A stretch of DNA of 64,000 bases, from NCBI RefSeq assembly GCF_000585255.1, contig NZ_JANL01000037.1, forward strand, positions 62,001 through 126,000, written 5' to 3'. Numbering within the stretch: position 1 is the first letter of the stretch; every line of letters begins with the position of its first letter. The stretch is from Alkalibacterium sp. AK22. Lineage in GTDB: Bacteria; Bacillota; Bacilli; Lactobacillales; Carnobacteriaceae_A. The notes beneath the pieces were generated by a model that was given only the letters and a program-made list of their open reading frames with translations, was not told the DNA's origin and did not search any database. The position numbers were made by a program, and so were the translations under genes. Positions 1 through 8,747 of the stretch are shown here, piece after piece.

Positions 1-441
1 TGTCAGTACCTCTACTTGCTCATCCTCATCCATCGGTCGTTTGTCTTTTACCAGATACAGATTGCTGGCTTCAAAAATTTCAAGAAATTCATCGGTAAAA
101 CCGGGTGTACTGTAGAAAGAAGTCACAAAACTGAGCTGATCGGTCGTGTATCCTGTCTCTTCTTCCAGTTCTCTTAAAGCCGTTTCTGAGGCTGACTCTC
201 CAGCGTCCCTGAGACCAGCTGGTATTTCGATGCTTTCAGATTCAATAGCCTTTCTGTACTGCCTGACCAAAAGCATCTGATCTTCTCCGACAAAGGGAAT
301 AACGGCTGAAGCTCCTGCGTGCCTGACAATTTCCCTCTGGCTGGTTTTTCCATTTTGCAGTCTGACTTCTTGGACCGTATATTCCGTTACATTTCCTTTG
401 TAAATTGACGTTTCACTTATTGTTTCTTCTTTGAAATTCAT
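1..441 (-). CDS. nudF: NUDIX hydrolase, ADP-ribose pyrophosphatase type (partial, runs off left edge)
   Basis: This reading frame has no ORF call of its own but translates openly from an ATG at 441 to the window edge (147 codons). It carries a complete Nudix box around residues 76-98: G-x5-E-x7-REL-x-EE-x-GY, starting GLRDAGE and ending REELEEETGY-like as RELEEETGY. The N-terminal part (MNFKEETISETSIYKGN) and the phrase VRQYRKAIESESIEIPAG are typical of bacterial ADP-ribose pyrophosphatases, which hydrolyse ADP-ribose to AMP and ribose-5-phosphate in the cytoplasm. An AGGAG lies 8-9 bases before the ATG. The C-terminus lies outside the window, so the exact substrate class is inferred from family resemblance only. 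Confidence 0.88.
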   Translation of the reverse strand, partial: MNFKEETISETSIYKGNVTEYTVQEVRLQNGKTSQREIVRHAGASAVIPFVGEDQMLLVRQYRKAIESESIEIPAGLRDAGESASETALRELEEETGYTTDQLSFVTSFYSTPGFTDEFLEIFEASNLYLVKDKRPMDEDEQVEVLT

Positions 442-541
442 ACGCTCACTCCTCATGTAGTTTTTATCATACCTTATTTCAAGAGATTATTCATCCTGAA
501 ATAAAGCCTCATTTCTCTTTAAATCCTTCTTAGGTCCTATG

Positions 542-569
542 TCAACATTTCACATTTTTGTGATATTAT
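542..569 (+). promoter_or_regulatory. Candidate promoter of xpaC-telA with internal palindrome
   Basis: TCAACA (542-547) and TATTAT (564-569) are spaced by 16 bases, and a TG precedes the -10 (extended -10). Between them lies the inverted repeat TCACA-N4-TGTGA (550-563), which could be a repressor site or chance. Start of the downstream gene is 44 bases away. Confidence 0.45.
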
Positions 570-612
570 AAAGGTACAGTTAACCCACCCTAGAAAGAAC
601 GGAGGTTCCATT

Positions 613-1284
613 ATGAAACGGTCGACGCTTCACACAACTTCGACATATATCCTCAGTCTGTTCGCTACCTTGTTTATATTTCTTCTGATGATTGGACTGG
701 ATCTTAATGCCTTTTTAGCAATGATTCTAAGCATCGGAACAGGCGTATTCCTGCTCAATAGCCTAGGAAAAAGGGCTAAAGTAAAAAAAGCAAGTAGGCG
801 CGACATGCCCCGCCTGTCACAGGAAAAAGAGCAGTTTTACAGCTCCAAGGGGCTATCGAAAGAAGACATCCAGTATTTCAGAGAAACAATGCATAAAGCT
901 AAAGAACAGGTATTGACTATTGATGAGAACATGCAACAGTCAGGCAAACTCCGGGCGATTGAAAACCGGAACAATACCGTAGCTCTTTCCAAAGCACTGT
1001 TCAAAGACATTGCCAAAGAACCACAAAAGCTTCATGAGGTCGACAAATTTCTTTATGTCCACTTGCCTTCACTAGCAGATCTGGTCGTTAAATATGTGGA
1101 AATCGAGAATCATAAGGCCAAAAGTAAGGCGACCTATGATATCCTCGATAAATCTGCCCAGACCATTGACAAAATGTGCGGGCAAATAGCTGAAGACTAT
1201 GTTCGCTTCAAAAAAGATGACATTAAGGATCTCGACGTTGAAATTGAGCTGGCCAAGCGTACCCTCAATGGTCAGTCCCACTAA
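613..1284 (+). CDS. xpaC: XpaC family protein (5-bromo-4-chloroindolyl phosphate hydrolysis family)
   Basis: The 223-residue protein has two hydrophobic segments near the N-terminus (about residues 11-50, beginning TSTYILSLFATLFIFLLM) followed by a charged helical domain. This layout and the position directly before a TelA-family gene match the XpaC family, named for a Bacillus gene linked to indolyl-phosphate hydrolysis; its true activity is not settled. It is probably membrane anchored with the helical part in the cytoplasm. GGAGG precedes the ATG at good spacing. The gap to the next gene is 25 bases, so the two are likely cotranscribed. Family assignment is from sequence pattern and synteny; function is inference. 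Confidence 0.72.
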   Translation: MKRSTLHTTSTYILSLFATLFIFLLMIGLDLNAFLAMILSIGTGVFLLNSLGKRAKVKKASRRDMPRLSQEKEQFYSSKGLSKEDIQYFRETMHKAKEQVLTIDENMQQSGKLRAIENRNNTVALSKALFKDIAKEPQKLHEVDKFLYVHLPSLADLVVKYVEIENHKAKSKATYDILDKSAQTIDKMCGQIAEDYVRFKKDDIKDLDVEIELAKRTLNGQSH

Positions 1285-1309
1285 ACTTATAATATGAGGA
1301 GCTGTCACT

Positions 1310-2530
1310 ATGGTAAAACATCACAATGATCCGACTGATTCCCAAACAGACGCAAAGACTGAACTGGATGACTTGCTCGCCAACCCTTTTGGTTCTCCCA
1401 CAGCTTACAGCAAGGATCCTGTGAAAGAAAAAAAAGAACTAAAAAAACAAAACGAAGTCAAAAAAGTCATGGATAGTCTTACTGAAGAACGTAAAAAGCA
1501 GGCTTTTGAACTGGCCCGCCATATCGACATCTCCAATCGGGACTCCATTTCAGATTACGGATCTCAGGCCCAGCAGCGTCTTGGGGAATTTTCGCATTCA
1601 GTACTGAATCATGTGCAGAATCAGGAAACGAATCATATAGGGGAAACCCTGAATGACTTGATGTTTCGCTTGAAAGAAGCCGATCCGAATGAGTTGAAGG
1701 CAGATGACCGCAATCTGTTTAAAAAGGTATTCCGCAAAATCAACCGTTCAATTTATGAAACAACAGCCAAATATCAGAAAATTGGTGCCCAAGTTGACAA
1801 GATTGCTGTCAAGCTTGATAAAGAACGCGAGCTACTCCTGAAAGACAACAGCATGCTTGAAGACCTTTATGAAAAGAACTATGAGTATTTTGAAGCTTTG
1901 AACGTGTATATTGCTGCGGGAGAAATCAAAATGGACGAGCTGAGCCAGGAAATCATCCCACAAGCTGTCAAAACCGCGGAAGACAGTGGCGACCAGATGG
2001 AAGTCCAAAAAGTCAACGACTTGAATCAGTTCCTCAACAGGCTGGACAAGCGCGTATACGACCTCAAAACAGCCAGACAGATGACAATACAGCAGGCCCC
2101 TCAGATCCGGCTGATTCAGAATACCAATCAGGCTTTGAGCGAAAAAATTCAGACATCCATTAATACAGCCATTCCTCTTTGGAAAAATCAGATTGTTGTG
2201 GCCTTGACCCTTTTGCGCCAAAAAGAAGCGGTCACCGCACAAAGACAAGTGTCGGAAACGACCAATGACTTGCTTACAAAAAATTCCGAAATGCTCAAGC
2301 AGTCCTCCATCGAAACGGCGCGTGAAAATGAACGGGGCATTATCGACATCGAAACTCTGGAAAAAACTCAGGCCGACCTCGTCGAGACACTTGAGGAAAC
2401 CTTGTCTATCCAAAGAGAAGGCCGGTCCAAGCGCAAGGAAGCTGAAGTTCAGCTTCAGCAGCTAGAAGGCCGTCTGAAAGACCAGCTGCTTCAACTGACC
2501 GAGCCAAACCGGATAGATGACCAATCATAA
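1310..2530 (+). CDS. telA: Toxic anion resistance protein, TelA/YaaN family
   Basis: This 406-residue protein is soluble, almost entirely helical and rich in charged heptad-like stretches. It contains the family-typical core (MKADELSQEII-like as IKMDELSQEIIPQA, then TARQMTIQQAPQIRLIQNTN around residues 250-275 and WKNQIVVALTLLRQ near 295). That core identifies it as TelA/KlaA/YaaN (pfam TelA), a family named for tellurite resistance but widespread in Firmicutes with a poorly known envelope or stress role. Length is normal. It follows xpaC, the usual partner. GAGGAG precedes the ATG. No terminator is obvious before the next promoter at 2563. Confidence 0.88.
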   Translation: MVKHHNDPTDSQTDAKTELDDLLANPFGSPTAYSKDPVKEKKELKKQNEVKKVMDSLTEERKKQAFELARHIDISNRDSISDYGSQAQQRLGEFSHSVLNHVQNQETNHIGETLNDLMFRLKEADPNELKADDRNLFKKVFRKINRSIYETTAKYQKIGAQVDKIAVKLDKERELLLKDNSMLEDLYEKNYEYFEALNVYIAAGEIKMDELSQEIIPQAVKTAEDSGDQMEVQKVNDLNQFLNRLDKRVYDLKTARQMTIQQAPQIRLIQNTNQALSEKIQTSINTAIPLWKNQIVVALTLLRQKEAVTAQRQVSETTNDLLTKNSEMLKQSSIETARENERGIIDIETLEKTQADLVETLEETLSIQREGRSKRKEAEVQLQQLEGRLKDQLLQLTEPNRIDDQS

Positions 2531-2562
2531 TAAGACAATATATCTTTCGAGAGCGCAAATAT

Positions 2563-2591
2563 TTGAATAATTTGTGACGACTCTTTATAAT
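2563..2591 (+). promoter_or_regulatory. Promoter of the GlsB-like gene
   Basis: TTGAAT (2563-2568) and a perfect TATAAT (2586-2591) are separated by 17 bases, a clear sigma-A type promoter about 35 bases before the start codon at 2627. Confidence 0.75.
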
Positions 2592-2626
2592 TTAGTTAAG
2601 TATTTAAGAAAAAGGAGAGGAATTGC

Positions 2627-2869
2627 ATGTTAGGATTTATTTGGTCGCTTATTGTTGGGGGAGTAATTGGGGCAATCGGTCAGGCTATTGTTGGGACCGA
2701 TGTACCCGGAGGTATTATTGGAAACATTATTATTGGCTTTATCGGCGCCTGGGCTGGACACGCGCTCTTCCAGGTCGGCCCTGAACTTGCTGGATTCTTT
2801 ATTCTTCCTGCCATCGGCGGAGCTGTTCTGATTGTGTTGATTTATGACTTAATTGCCGGCAGACTATAA
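2627..2869 (+). CDS. GlsB/YeaQ/YmgE family stress response membrane protein
   Basis: The 80-residue protein is very hydrophobic and glycine rich, with three probable membrane segments. It has the family pattern of G-rich helices (LIVGGVIGAIGQAIVG, then GGIIGNIIIGFIGAWAG, then a third helix with GGAVLIVLIYDLI). These are the so-called transglycosylase-associated or GlsB proteins, small inner-membrane proteins often induced by envelope or general stress; no enzymatic activity is established. It has its own promoter and the RBS AAGGAGAGG. The convergent terminator at 2881-2915 separates it from the cold-shock gene. Confidence 0.88.
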   Translation: MLGFIWSLIVGGVIGAIGQAIVGTDVPGGIIGNIIIGFIGAWAGHALFQVGPELAGFFILPAIGGAVLIVLIYDLIAGRL

Positions 2870-2880
2870 ACATATGCTGC

Positions 2881-2915
2881 AAAAAAGCTTCCTCAAATTG
2901 TGAGGAAGCTTTTTT
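2881..2915. terminator. Bidirectional terminator between glsB-like gene and csp
   Basis: A 15-bp perfect inverted repeat (AAAAAAGCTTCCTCA, loop of 5, then its complement) gives an A-run on one side and a T-run on the other, so it can serve both converging genes. The csp stop codon starts at the very next base. Confidence 0.9.
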
Positions 2916-3116
2916 TTAGCGCTTGACAACGTTAGATGCCTGCGGGCCTCTATCTCCGTCAACAATATCAAATTCAACTTCTTGACCGTCGTCTAAAGAT
3001 TTGTATCCTTCACTGTCGATTGCACTGTAATGAACAAATACATCTTCCTGGCCTTCCACTTCAATGAAGCCGAATCCTTTTTCTGCATTAAACCACTTGA
3101 CAACACCTTGTACCAT
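2916..3116 (-). CDS. csp: Cold-shock protein, CspA family
   Basis: The mature reading frame is 66 residues ([20 protein letters not shown]...). It contains RNP-1 (KGFGFIEV, about residues 13-20) and RNP-2 (VFVHYSAI, about 27-34), the nucleic-acid binding motifs of the OB-fold cold-shock domain. The protein is an RNA chaperone that binds single-stranded mRNA. An upstream in-frame extension exists, but AGGAGG sits 8-9 bases before the internal ATG at 3116, so that start is chosen. The inferred transcript has a leader of about 90 bases, as is usual for cold-shock genes, from the promoter at 3215-3243. Confidence 0.96.
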   Translation of the reverse strand: MVQGVVKWFNAEKGFGFIEVEGQEDVFVHYSAIDSEGYKSLDDGQEVEFDIVDGDRGPQASNVVKR

Positions 3117-3214
3117 TACTTCTTTCCTCCTACAAAAAATACTTGCAATAGACCCTGCACACACAACGCTTTGATCAGTTAATATTGTGGCACCTTATTT
3201 CTATCACTATTAAA

Positions 3215-3243
3215 ATTATACAAAAGTAAACGCTTTAAATCAA
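3215..3243 (-). promoter_or_regulatory. Promoter of csp with a cre-like site in the spacer
   Basis: On the minus strand TTGATT (3238-3243) and a perfect TATAAT (3215-3220) are 17 bases apart. The spacer holds TTAAAGCGTTTACT (3225-3238), which fits the catabolite-response consensus TGWAARCGYTWWCW at 13 of 14 positions. The promoter is well supported; CcpA binding is a guess. Confidence 0.7.
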
Positions 3244-3272
3244 CCTTCAACGGGAAATATATTTTCTATTTC

Positions 3273-3343
3273 ACACCATTTAAATAAACGAAGAAGCAAC
3301 GTCCATCAAACTGGACTTTTGCTTCTTCGTTTATTTATGGTGT
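3273..3343. terminator. Terminator downstream of ileS
   Basis: A long inverted repeat pairs ACACCAT and AAATAAACGAAGAAGCAA on one side with their complements on the other, around a loop of about 20 bases that itself contains GTCCA/TGGAC. It closes the ileS transcript and also insulates csp. Confidence 0.8.
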
Positions 3344-3347
3344 CTTT

Positions 3348-6125
3348 TTATTTGTTCAGTACTTCAGGGTAGTGTGTCTTGCAAATATCATAGCAGCGTT
3401 CACACAAGTATTCCCCTTCTGATATTTCCTGGCAGTTTTCAGAAGTGATCCGGCAGCGGGTGCACACTTGCCCCGGCATTCGCTCTACTTTAATAGCGAC
3501 TCCTTCAAAATCAAGGATGCTATCGTCTTCTGGCTTGTTCTCAAAATCTTCTATATTAAGCTCTGAGGCAATTAAAATCTGCCTAATGTCACTGTTAAGT
3601 GAATCAAGCAATTGCTTAATGTCATTAGTAGCATAGACTGTTGTCTTGGCTTCAAAATCCTTGCCGATGACTTTATTTTCTCTGGCCACTTCATTTGCTT
3701 TGAGAACTTTGTCACGGAATTTCATAAAGTCCGTCCATTTATTGAGTACTTCCTCCTGGTTGCTGAAGGTCTTGACTTCAGGAAACTCAGCCAGTTGTAC
3801 ATAGGCTTCTTCTTCTTGCAAGTAAGTCCACATTTCTTCAGCTGAATGCGGAAGGATTGGCGTTAGCAGTTTAGTCAGATCTCTAATAATGTGGTAAAAG
3901 ACCGTCTGCATAGCCCGTCTGCTGTAATCGTTCGGCGCATCGATATACAAAATATCCTTGGCAAAATTGGCATAGAAATTTGAAACATCCAAAGTACAGA
4001 AGTGGTTAATTTCTTTAAAGATATCAGAAAAATCGTAGCGCTCATAACCGTCGACCACATTTTTGACTGTCTGGTTCAGACGGTTCATCAAGTACTGGTC
4101 TACCGGTCGCAGATCATCATAGGCGATTCCATCTGCCTTGAAGTCGAAATCCTCTGTATTTTGAATAAGGAAGCGAATCGTATTTCTGATTTTACGGTAA
4201 ACTTCTGATACCTGTTTCAAAATATCCATACTGACGCGAACATCGGCTTGGGTATCGACACTGGAAACCCACAGACGAATCAGGTCAGCTCCCATTTGTT
4301 TGATCACTTTATTCGGGTCGATGACATTGCCCACGGACTTGCTCATTTTCTTGCCGTTTCCGTCCAGGACCATTCCTTGCGACAGGACAGCTTTATAAGG
4401 CGAGACCCCGTTGATTGCAACAGAAGTGGTGATACTTGAGTTGAACCAGCCTCTATACTGATCCGACCCTTCCAGATATAAATCTGCCGGGAAGGTCAAA
4501 TTGTCACGTTTTCTCAGTACAGCATGGTGAGAAGATCCTGAGTCAAACCAGACATCCATGATGTCCGTTTCTTTTGTAAATGCTCCGTTCGGGCTTCCCG
4601 GATGAGTAAAGCCTTTTGGTAGCAAATCAACCGCTTCTTTTTCAAACCAGATGTTGGACCCGTGCTTCTCGAACAGCTGAGCTACATGCTCAGTGGTTTC
4701 CGGCGTGATAACCGGATCGCCATTTTCAGCATAAAAGATCGGCAGCGGTACGCCCCAGGCGCGTTGTCTAGAAATAACCCAGTCTCCCCGGTCGCGAACC
4801 ATATTATAGATACGCTGCATGCCCCAAGGCTGAAGCCAGTCTACTGACTCTACCGCTTCTAAAATATCTGCTCTGAAGTTATTAATAGATGCAAACCACT
4901 GTGGCGTAGCCCTGAATATGACCGGCTTTTTCGTACGCCAGTCGTGCGGATAACTGTGTGTGAAGAAGTCCAGCTTAAGCAGCGCTCCATTCTCTTCTAG
5001 CCAGCCTGTTATGATCTTATTGGCCTTATCATAAAAGACGCCCTCCAGACCGGGAGCTTCCTCTGTAAAACAGCCTTTGCTGTCAACCGGCGAAATGACG
5101 GGTAACTGATATTTCTGACAAACAATATAGTCATCTTCACCATGGCCCGGTGCCGTATGCACTAGCCCAGTCCCGTCCTCAAGGGTAACATGGTCTCCAA
5201 GGATGACAAGAGACTCTCTGTCATAAAATGGATGCTGCGCAGTAACCCCTTCAAGATCACTGCCTCTTATCTCCTTGATTCGTTTGACCTTCTCCCATTC
5301 CAGTGTTTCAGCGACGTCTTCAGCCATCTCAGAGGCCACGACAAACTTCCGGCCGTCTGCTTCCAGAACTGTATAAGTGGTATCAGGTTTGACCGCAATA
5401 GCCAGATTGGCCGGTAAAGTCCAAGGTGTCGTCGTCCAGATGACAAAAGATGTATCTGTATCCAACAAAGATTTTCCGTCTTTGACCTGGAAAGCTACGT
5501 AAATATTAGCTGATCGGACATCGTGATATTCGATTTCTGCTTCAGCCAGTGCTGATTCACTTGATGGTGACCAGTAGATAGGCTTCAGGCCTCGATAAAT
5601 ATAGTCCTTTTCTGCCATCTTGCCGAACACGCGGATCTGCTCGGCTTCGTATTCCTTATTCAGTGTGACGTAAGGATTATCCCATTCTCCAGCCACTCCC
5701 AGGCGTTTGAAATCGGTCCGCTGCTTTTCGATCTGCTCCCAAGCGTACTCTTCACAGAGCTTTCTGAATTCAACGACTGACATGGACTTGCGGTCCACTC
5801 CCGTATTCGTGAGTGCCTGTTCGATTGGCAACCCATGTGTATCCCAGCCTGGAACGTAAGGCGCACGAAAGCCGGACATTGATTTGTACCGGACAATGAT
5901 ATCTTTTGAAATCTTGTTCAACGCATGCCCGATGTGGATATTCCCATTGGCATATGGAGGTCCGTCGTGCAGAACAAAAGCAGGCTTGTCTTTATTCAGT
6001 TCCTGCCTCTGATTATATAAATCGGCTTCTGCCCATTCTTTCTGTCTTTCGGGTTCCTTATTGGGCAATCCTGCCCGCATAGGAAATGTTGTTTTCAATA
6101 AGTTTAATGTTTCTTTGATTTCCAT
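3348..6125 (-). CDS. ileS: Isoleucine--tRNA ligase
   Basis: The 925-residue class I synthetase charges tRNA-Ile. It has the HIGH signature at residues 64-67 ([12 protein letters not shown]), the KMSKS loop near residue 595 ([10 protein letters not shown]), and the editing domain phrase [16 protein letters not shown]-terminal zinc ribbon with paired Cys ([11 protein letters not shown], then CERC) marks the bacterial long form. Length is normal. It lies downstream of divIVA, as in many Firmicutes, but is preceded by its own T-box leader, so its expression should respond to uncharged tRNA-Ile rather than follow division genes passively. No defects are seen. Confidence 0.98.
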   Translation of the reverse strand: MEIKETLNLLKTTFPMRAGLPNKEPERQKEWAEADLYNQRQELNKDKPAFVLHDGPPYANGNIHIGHALNKISKDIIVRYKSMSGFRAPYVPGWDTHGLPIEQALTNTGVDRKSMSVVEFRKLCEEYAWEQIEKQRTDFKRLGVAGEWDNPYVTLNKEYEAEQIRVFGKMAEKDYIYRGLKPIYWSPSSESALAEAEIEYHDVRSANIYVAFQVKDGKSLLDTDTSFVIWTTTPWTLPANLAIAVKPDTTYTVLEADGRKFVVASEMAEDVAETLEWEKVKRIKEIRGSDLEGVTAQHPFYDRESLVILGDHVTLEDGTGLVHTAPGHGEDDYIVCQKYQLPVISPVDSKGCFTEEAPGLEGVFYDKANKIITGWLEENGALLKLDFFTHSYPHDWRTKKPVIFRATPQWFASINNFRADILEAVESVDWLQPWGMQRIYNMVRDRGDWVISRQRAWGVPLPIFYAENGDPVITPETTEHVAQLFEKHGSNIWFEKEAVDLLPKGFTHPGSPNGAFTKETDIMDVWFDSGSSHHAVLRKRDNLTFPADLYLEGSDQYRGWFNSSITTSVAINGVSPYKAVLSQGMVLDGNGKKMSKSVGNVIDPNKVIKQMGADLIRLWVSSVDTQADVRVSMDILKQVSEVYRKIRNTIRFLIQNTEDFDFKADGIAYDDLRPVDQYLMNRLNQTVKNVVDGYERYDFSDIFKEINHFCTLDVSNFYANFAKDILYIDAPNDYSRRAMQTVFYHIIRDLTKLLTPILPHSAEEMWTYLQEEEAYVQLAEFPEVKTFSNQEEVLNKWTDFMKFRDKVLKANEVARENKVIGKDFEAKTTVYATNDIKQLLDSLNSDIRQILIASELNIEDFENKPEDDSILDFEGVAIKVERMPGQVCTRCRITSENCQEISEGEYLCERCYDICKTHYPEVLNK

Positions 6126-6129
6126 ATTC

Positions 6130-6391
6130 TCACCCTTTATTTTTATATAAAAAAAGACCTCATCCGAAAGGACGAAATCTTCGTGGTACCACCTTAGTTT
6201 GAAAAGTATCAGCCCACTAGAGCTTTTCTACTTATCCTCTGTATCCTTAACGCGGATAGACGTAGAAACCTACTACATTCAGCTTCTAACTCCTTGAATG
6301 ATGACCATGATATTTGCTTGTCAATTCTCAGCCTGCATTGACTCTCTGTAAAGCATCAATCATGAACGTGTTTCAAGATCCAGTTTAGTTA
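6130..6391 (-). promoter_or_regulatory. T-box riboswitch leader of ileS
   Basis: The intergenic region carries the T-box sequence AAGGTGGTACCACG (complement of 6182-6195), which pairs with the acceptor end of uncharged tRNA. Directly after it comes a GC-rich hairpin and a T7 run (terminator at about 6149-6180). Upstream are an AGAGAG element and an AGTAGGTTTCTACG stem. Two ATC codons (Ile) at 6300-6311 are specifier candidates. Uncharged tRNA-Ile would stabilise the antiterminator and allow ileS transcription. Confidence 0.9.
6149..6180 (-). terminator. Attenuator terminator of the ileS T-box
   Basis: On the minus strand the hairpin CGTCCTTTCGGATGAGG is followed by TTTTTTT. It sits just after the T-box motif and before the ileS RBS, so it is the conditional terminator. 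Confidence 0.85.
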
Positions 6392-7051
6392 TTATTTTAC
6401 TTCAGGCAGTTCCACAGCAGGAGTCATGCCCTCTTCGTATGCTTCGCCATCTTCGGCCAGCTCAGAGGATTGCTCTTCGACATCATCCGGTTCTTTACTA
6501 TCCAGTTCTTTCTTTACTTCTTTAATAGTGTGAATTTCCGGTTGTTCAGATGTAGGCGGCTGAAGAATGTCATCCCACTCTTCTTTCTTCACTAGTTCAA
6601 GCTGCGACTCAATCATCAGCTGAAGCCGCTGTCTGAAAATACGGCTCTGCTTTCTTAGTTCTTCCGTCTCCTGTTCAATGCGCCGAGCTTTGTTGACTGC
6701 ATCTTTTAGTAACTCATCTGCATGATTTTCAGCTTCATGCGTCACGTTGCCCGCTTGCGTACGCGCTTCTTTAGTAATCATGTCCGCTTCTTTTTCGGCA
6801 TTTTGTTTCAGACGGTCAGCCGCGTCCTGAGCAACCAAAATTGATTTGTTCAATGAGTCGTGCATTTGATCATAATTTGCCAGTTTTTCTTCTGCAAAAC
6901 TCAATTTCTTTTCCGCTTCTTTTTTCTGTTTCAAAAGCATCTCATAGTCCTTGATTATCTGATCCAAATAGTCGTTAACTTCGTCCTGATCGTACCCTCT
7001 CATTTTAACTGGAAATTCTTTGTTATGTATATCCAATGGTGTTAAGGCCAT
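6392..7051 (-). CDS. divIVA: Cell division protein DivIVA
   Basis: The 219-residue protein opens with the conserved membrane-binding segment MALTPLDIHNKEFPVKMRGY and the phrase DEVNDYLDQIIKDYE. A long coiled coil follows (about residues 35-145) and then an acidic low-complexity tail. DivIVA binds negatively curved membrane at poles and septum and recruits division or cell-wall proteins in Gram-positive bacteria. It follows ylmH and precedes ileS, the standard dcw order. GGAGGTG lies before the ATG. The acidic tail is longer than in Bacillus, which is common in lactic acid bacteria. Confidence 0.96.
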   Translation of the reverse strand: MALTPLDIHNKEFPVKMRGYDQDEVNDYLDQIIKDYEMLLKQKKEAEKKLSFAEEKLANYDQMHDSLNKSILVAQDAADRLKQNAEKEADMITKEARTQAGNVTHEAENHADELLKDAVNKARRIEQETEELRKQSRIFRQRLQLMIESQLELVKKEEWDDILQPPTSEQPEIHTIKEVKKELDSKEPDDVEEQSSELAEDGEAYEEGMTPAVELPEVK

Positions 7052-7135
7052 AGGAAAAACACCTCCATGTAATTTTCAGGCTTCAATGCCTTTAGTATAA
7101 AGAATCTACTCGTTTATCTCAAGCGCCTTTTACTT

Positions 7136-7921
7136 TTATCTGTTGCGGTCCAGAACTCCGAGATTTAGTCGGATTTTTTCTTTTTTTGTCTTGCCTTCAA
7201 TGTTCTGCAGTCTGACCCGTCCATACCCTCTGATAGATACTACATCATGCACACCAAGAGGCATATCAGGCCGTTCTGTTTCATGCCAATTGACTTTGAC
7301 CTTTCCGGCAGAAATCAGTTCTTTTGAACGCTGTCTAGAAATATTGAAGACCCCTGCCAAAACTACATCAAGCCTCAGCGAAGAGACAATTTCATGACGT
7401 TCTTCCCATGTATCCTTTGGCAGTATGATAGCCGTATAGGGACACTCTTCAAGCTGGATCGACACGTTGCCAATCTTAGTAACAGAAGCTGTAAGAAAAT
7501 CCATGATTGAAGCCTCAGCAAAAAACTGCCAGCGCTCTCCATCAGAAACGATGTCTCCTATTGTGCTTCGCTCGACACCGGCTCCCATAAGTGTACCAAG
7601 GATTTTACCGTGAGACAGTTCAGCAAATTTTTTAGGGTAACGAATTTCTGCGATTTTAATCTCAAAATCATTCTGCTCCGGTTCGAAATAAGCTGGTGAC
7701 AGATAGAGGCGGCTGCGCTCTGCCGCCTCGTATCCCCCATAGCTGTTTATTTTCACTTCATCATGCTGACCCGCAATTGATTTTACAATAAACTGCTCTC
7801 TTGGATCCAAGAACGGAGTCAAGTAAGGAGTATACTGCATCTCCACCTGGCGAAGCCAGTCTGTCACCTGATCAATAAACGCTTTTTCTTCAGGCCTGAA
7901 ATGCTGGTAAACATTTTCCAT
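7136..7921 (-). CDS. ylmH: S4-domain RNA-binding protein YlmH
   Basis: The 261-residue protein has an N-terminal YlmH-specific domain and a C-terminal S4 RNA-binding domain (about residues 182-240: LRLDVVLAGVFNISRQRSKE, then ISAGKVKVNW and RGYGRVRL). YlmH homologues bind ribosomes or tRNA-containing 50S complexes and help rescue stalled ribosomes in Bacillus; that role is family knowledge, not visible here. The gene sits between ylmG and divIVA with a 7-base gap to ylmG, so it is part of the division operon. Confidence 0.92.
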   Translation of the reverse strand: MENVYQHFRPEEKAFIDQVTDWLRQVEMQYTPYLTPFLDPREQFIVKSIAGQHDEVKINSYGGYEAAERSRLYLSPAYFEPEQNDFEIKIAEIRYPKKFAELSHGKILGTLMGAGVERSTIGDIVSDGERWQFFAEASIMDFLTASVTKIGNVSIQLEECPYTAIILPKDTWEERHEIVSSLRLDVVLAGVFNISRQRSKELISAGKVKVNWHETERPDMPLGVHDVVSIRGYGRVRLQNIEGKTKKEKIRLNLGVLDRNR

Positions 7922-7928
7922 CTTTACC

Positions 7929-8228
7929 TCATCCTATCTGTACAACTAGTCTGAACAGGATTTGAAACACCTGTGTGATCCCCATCTCAATAAATGTAAG
8001 GAAGAAAAAGGCCACGATTCCGGCCAGACTAATCATACCGACAGGCGGAACGAAGCGTCTGAAGATGCCGACGTACGGTTCGCAGATTCTTATCAGGAAC
8101 TGCCCCAAACCTGACTGATAGCCTCCCGGCATCCATGAAAGTAAAAAGTATACAATCAGGGCAATACGGTAAATTTGAAAGCCCTGCATGACCAGCCTAT
8201 ATAATGCTTGCAATAATTGAACACCCAT
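7929..8228 (-). CDS. ylmG: YggT family membrane protein (YlmG)
   Basis: The 99-residue protein has two membrane segments (about residues 15-33 and 65-88) separated by the family motif region with DPYxxxFRRFxPPxG-like text, here CEPYVGIFRRFVPPVGMISL. YggT/YlmG proteins are linked to division-site or nucleoid organisation in bacteria and plastids, with no known catalysis. It lies between sepF and ylmH in the standard order. The ribosome-binding GGAG is 13 bases before the ATG, a little far, so the start is slightly uncertain. Confidence 0.9.
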   Translation of the reverse strand: MGVQLLQALYRLVMQGFQIYRIALIVYFLLSWMPGGYQSGLGQFLIRICEPYVGIFRRFVPPVGMISLAGIVAFFFLTFIEMGITQVFQILFRLVVQIG

Positions 8229-8252
8229 GTATGTTTTGTAACTCCATTCTGC

Positions 8253-8723
8253 TTAATACTCTTTATTTTTAAGTGCCTGCAATTCGGCACCATCGACTTC
8301 AAAAGACTGTGGTGTGCAGATGAAAATTTCCTCACCCAGTCTCTGGATATCACCTTTAATGGCATATGTTGTCCCCATCAGGAAGTCAAGCATCTGCTTA
8401 GCCTGACCTTTTTCCATGCGCCTGAAATTCAGCACAACTGATTGATTGTTTAAAAGAATGTCAGCTATTGACTGAACATCCGAGTAGAGTCTCGGTTCCA
8501 TTACACGGATTTTAGGCTTTTTCAGTGCCTGCTGGTGATTGATTGCCACAATATTTTGATGATGTGATCGTTTTGAATCAGTATCAGCACTCGGCCTCAA
8601 AGCCGGTGTATCTTGAACAGCCGGCTGCTTGAGCTTTGCTTCTTTTTCTGGTTGAGGTTCAACTGCATCTGAATCGGTGTCACTGAGAGAAAAGTAATCG
8701 TTCAGTTTGTCTTTGATGCTCAT
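8253..8723 (-). CDS. sepF: Cell division protein SepF
   Basis: The 156-residue protein has an N-terminal amphipathic helix (MSIKDKLNDYFSL), a charged linker, and a C-terminal DUF552 domain (about residues 73-150). The domain contains VMEPRLYSDVQSIADILLNN, then VVLNFRRMEKGQAKQMLDF and GTTYAIKGDIQRLGEEIFI. SepF polymerises into rings, binds the FtsZ C-terminus and tethers the Z ring to membrane. It directly follows ftsZ with a 24-base gap; ylmD and ylmE, which lie between these genes in Bacillus, are absent here. Confidence 0.96.
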   Translation of the reverse strand: MSIKDKLNDYFSLSDTDSDAVEPQPEKEAKLKQPAVQDTPALRPSADTDSKRSHHQNIVAINHQQALKKPKIRVMEPRLYSDVQSIADILLNNQSVVLNFRRMEKGQAKQMLDFLMGTTYAIKGDIQRLGEEIFICTPQSFEVDGAELQALKNKEY

Positions 8724-8747
8724 TCTACTCTTCCTTTCCGTTGGACC

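Noticed and set aside
1832-2413. 193-residue open frame antisense to telA
   Set aside because: Shadow of the telA coding strand; no motif and no supporting RBS.
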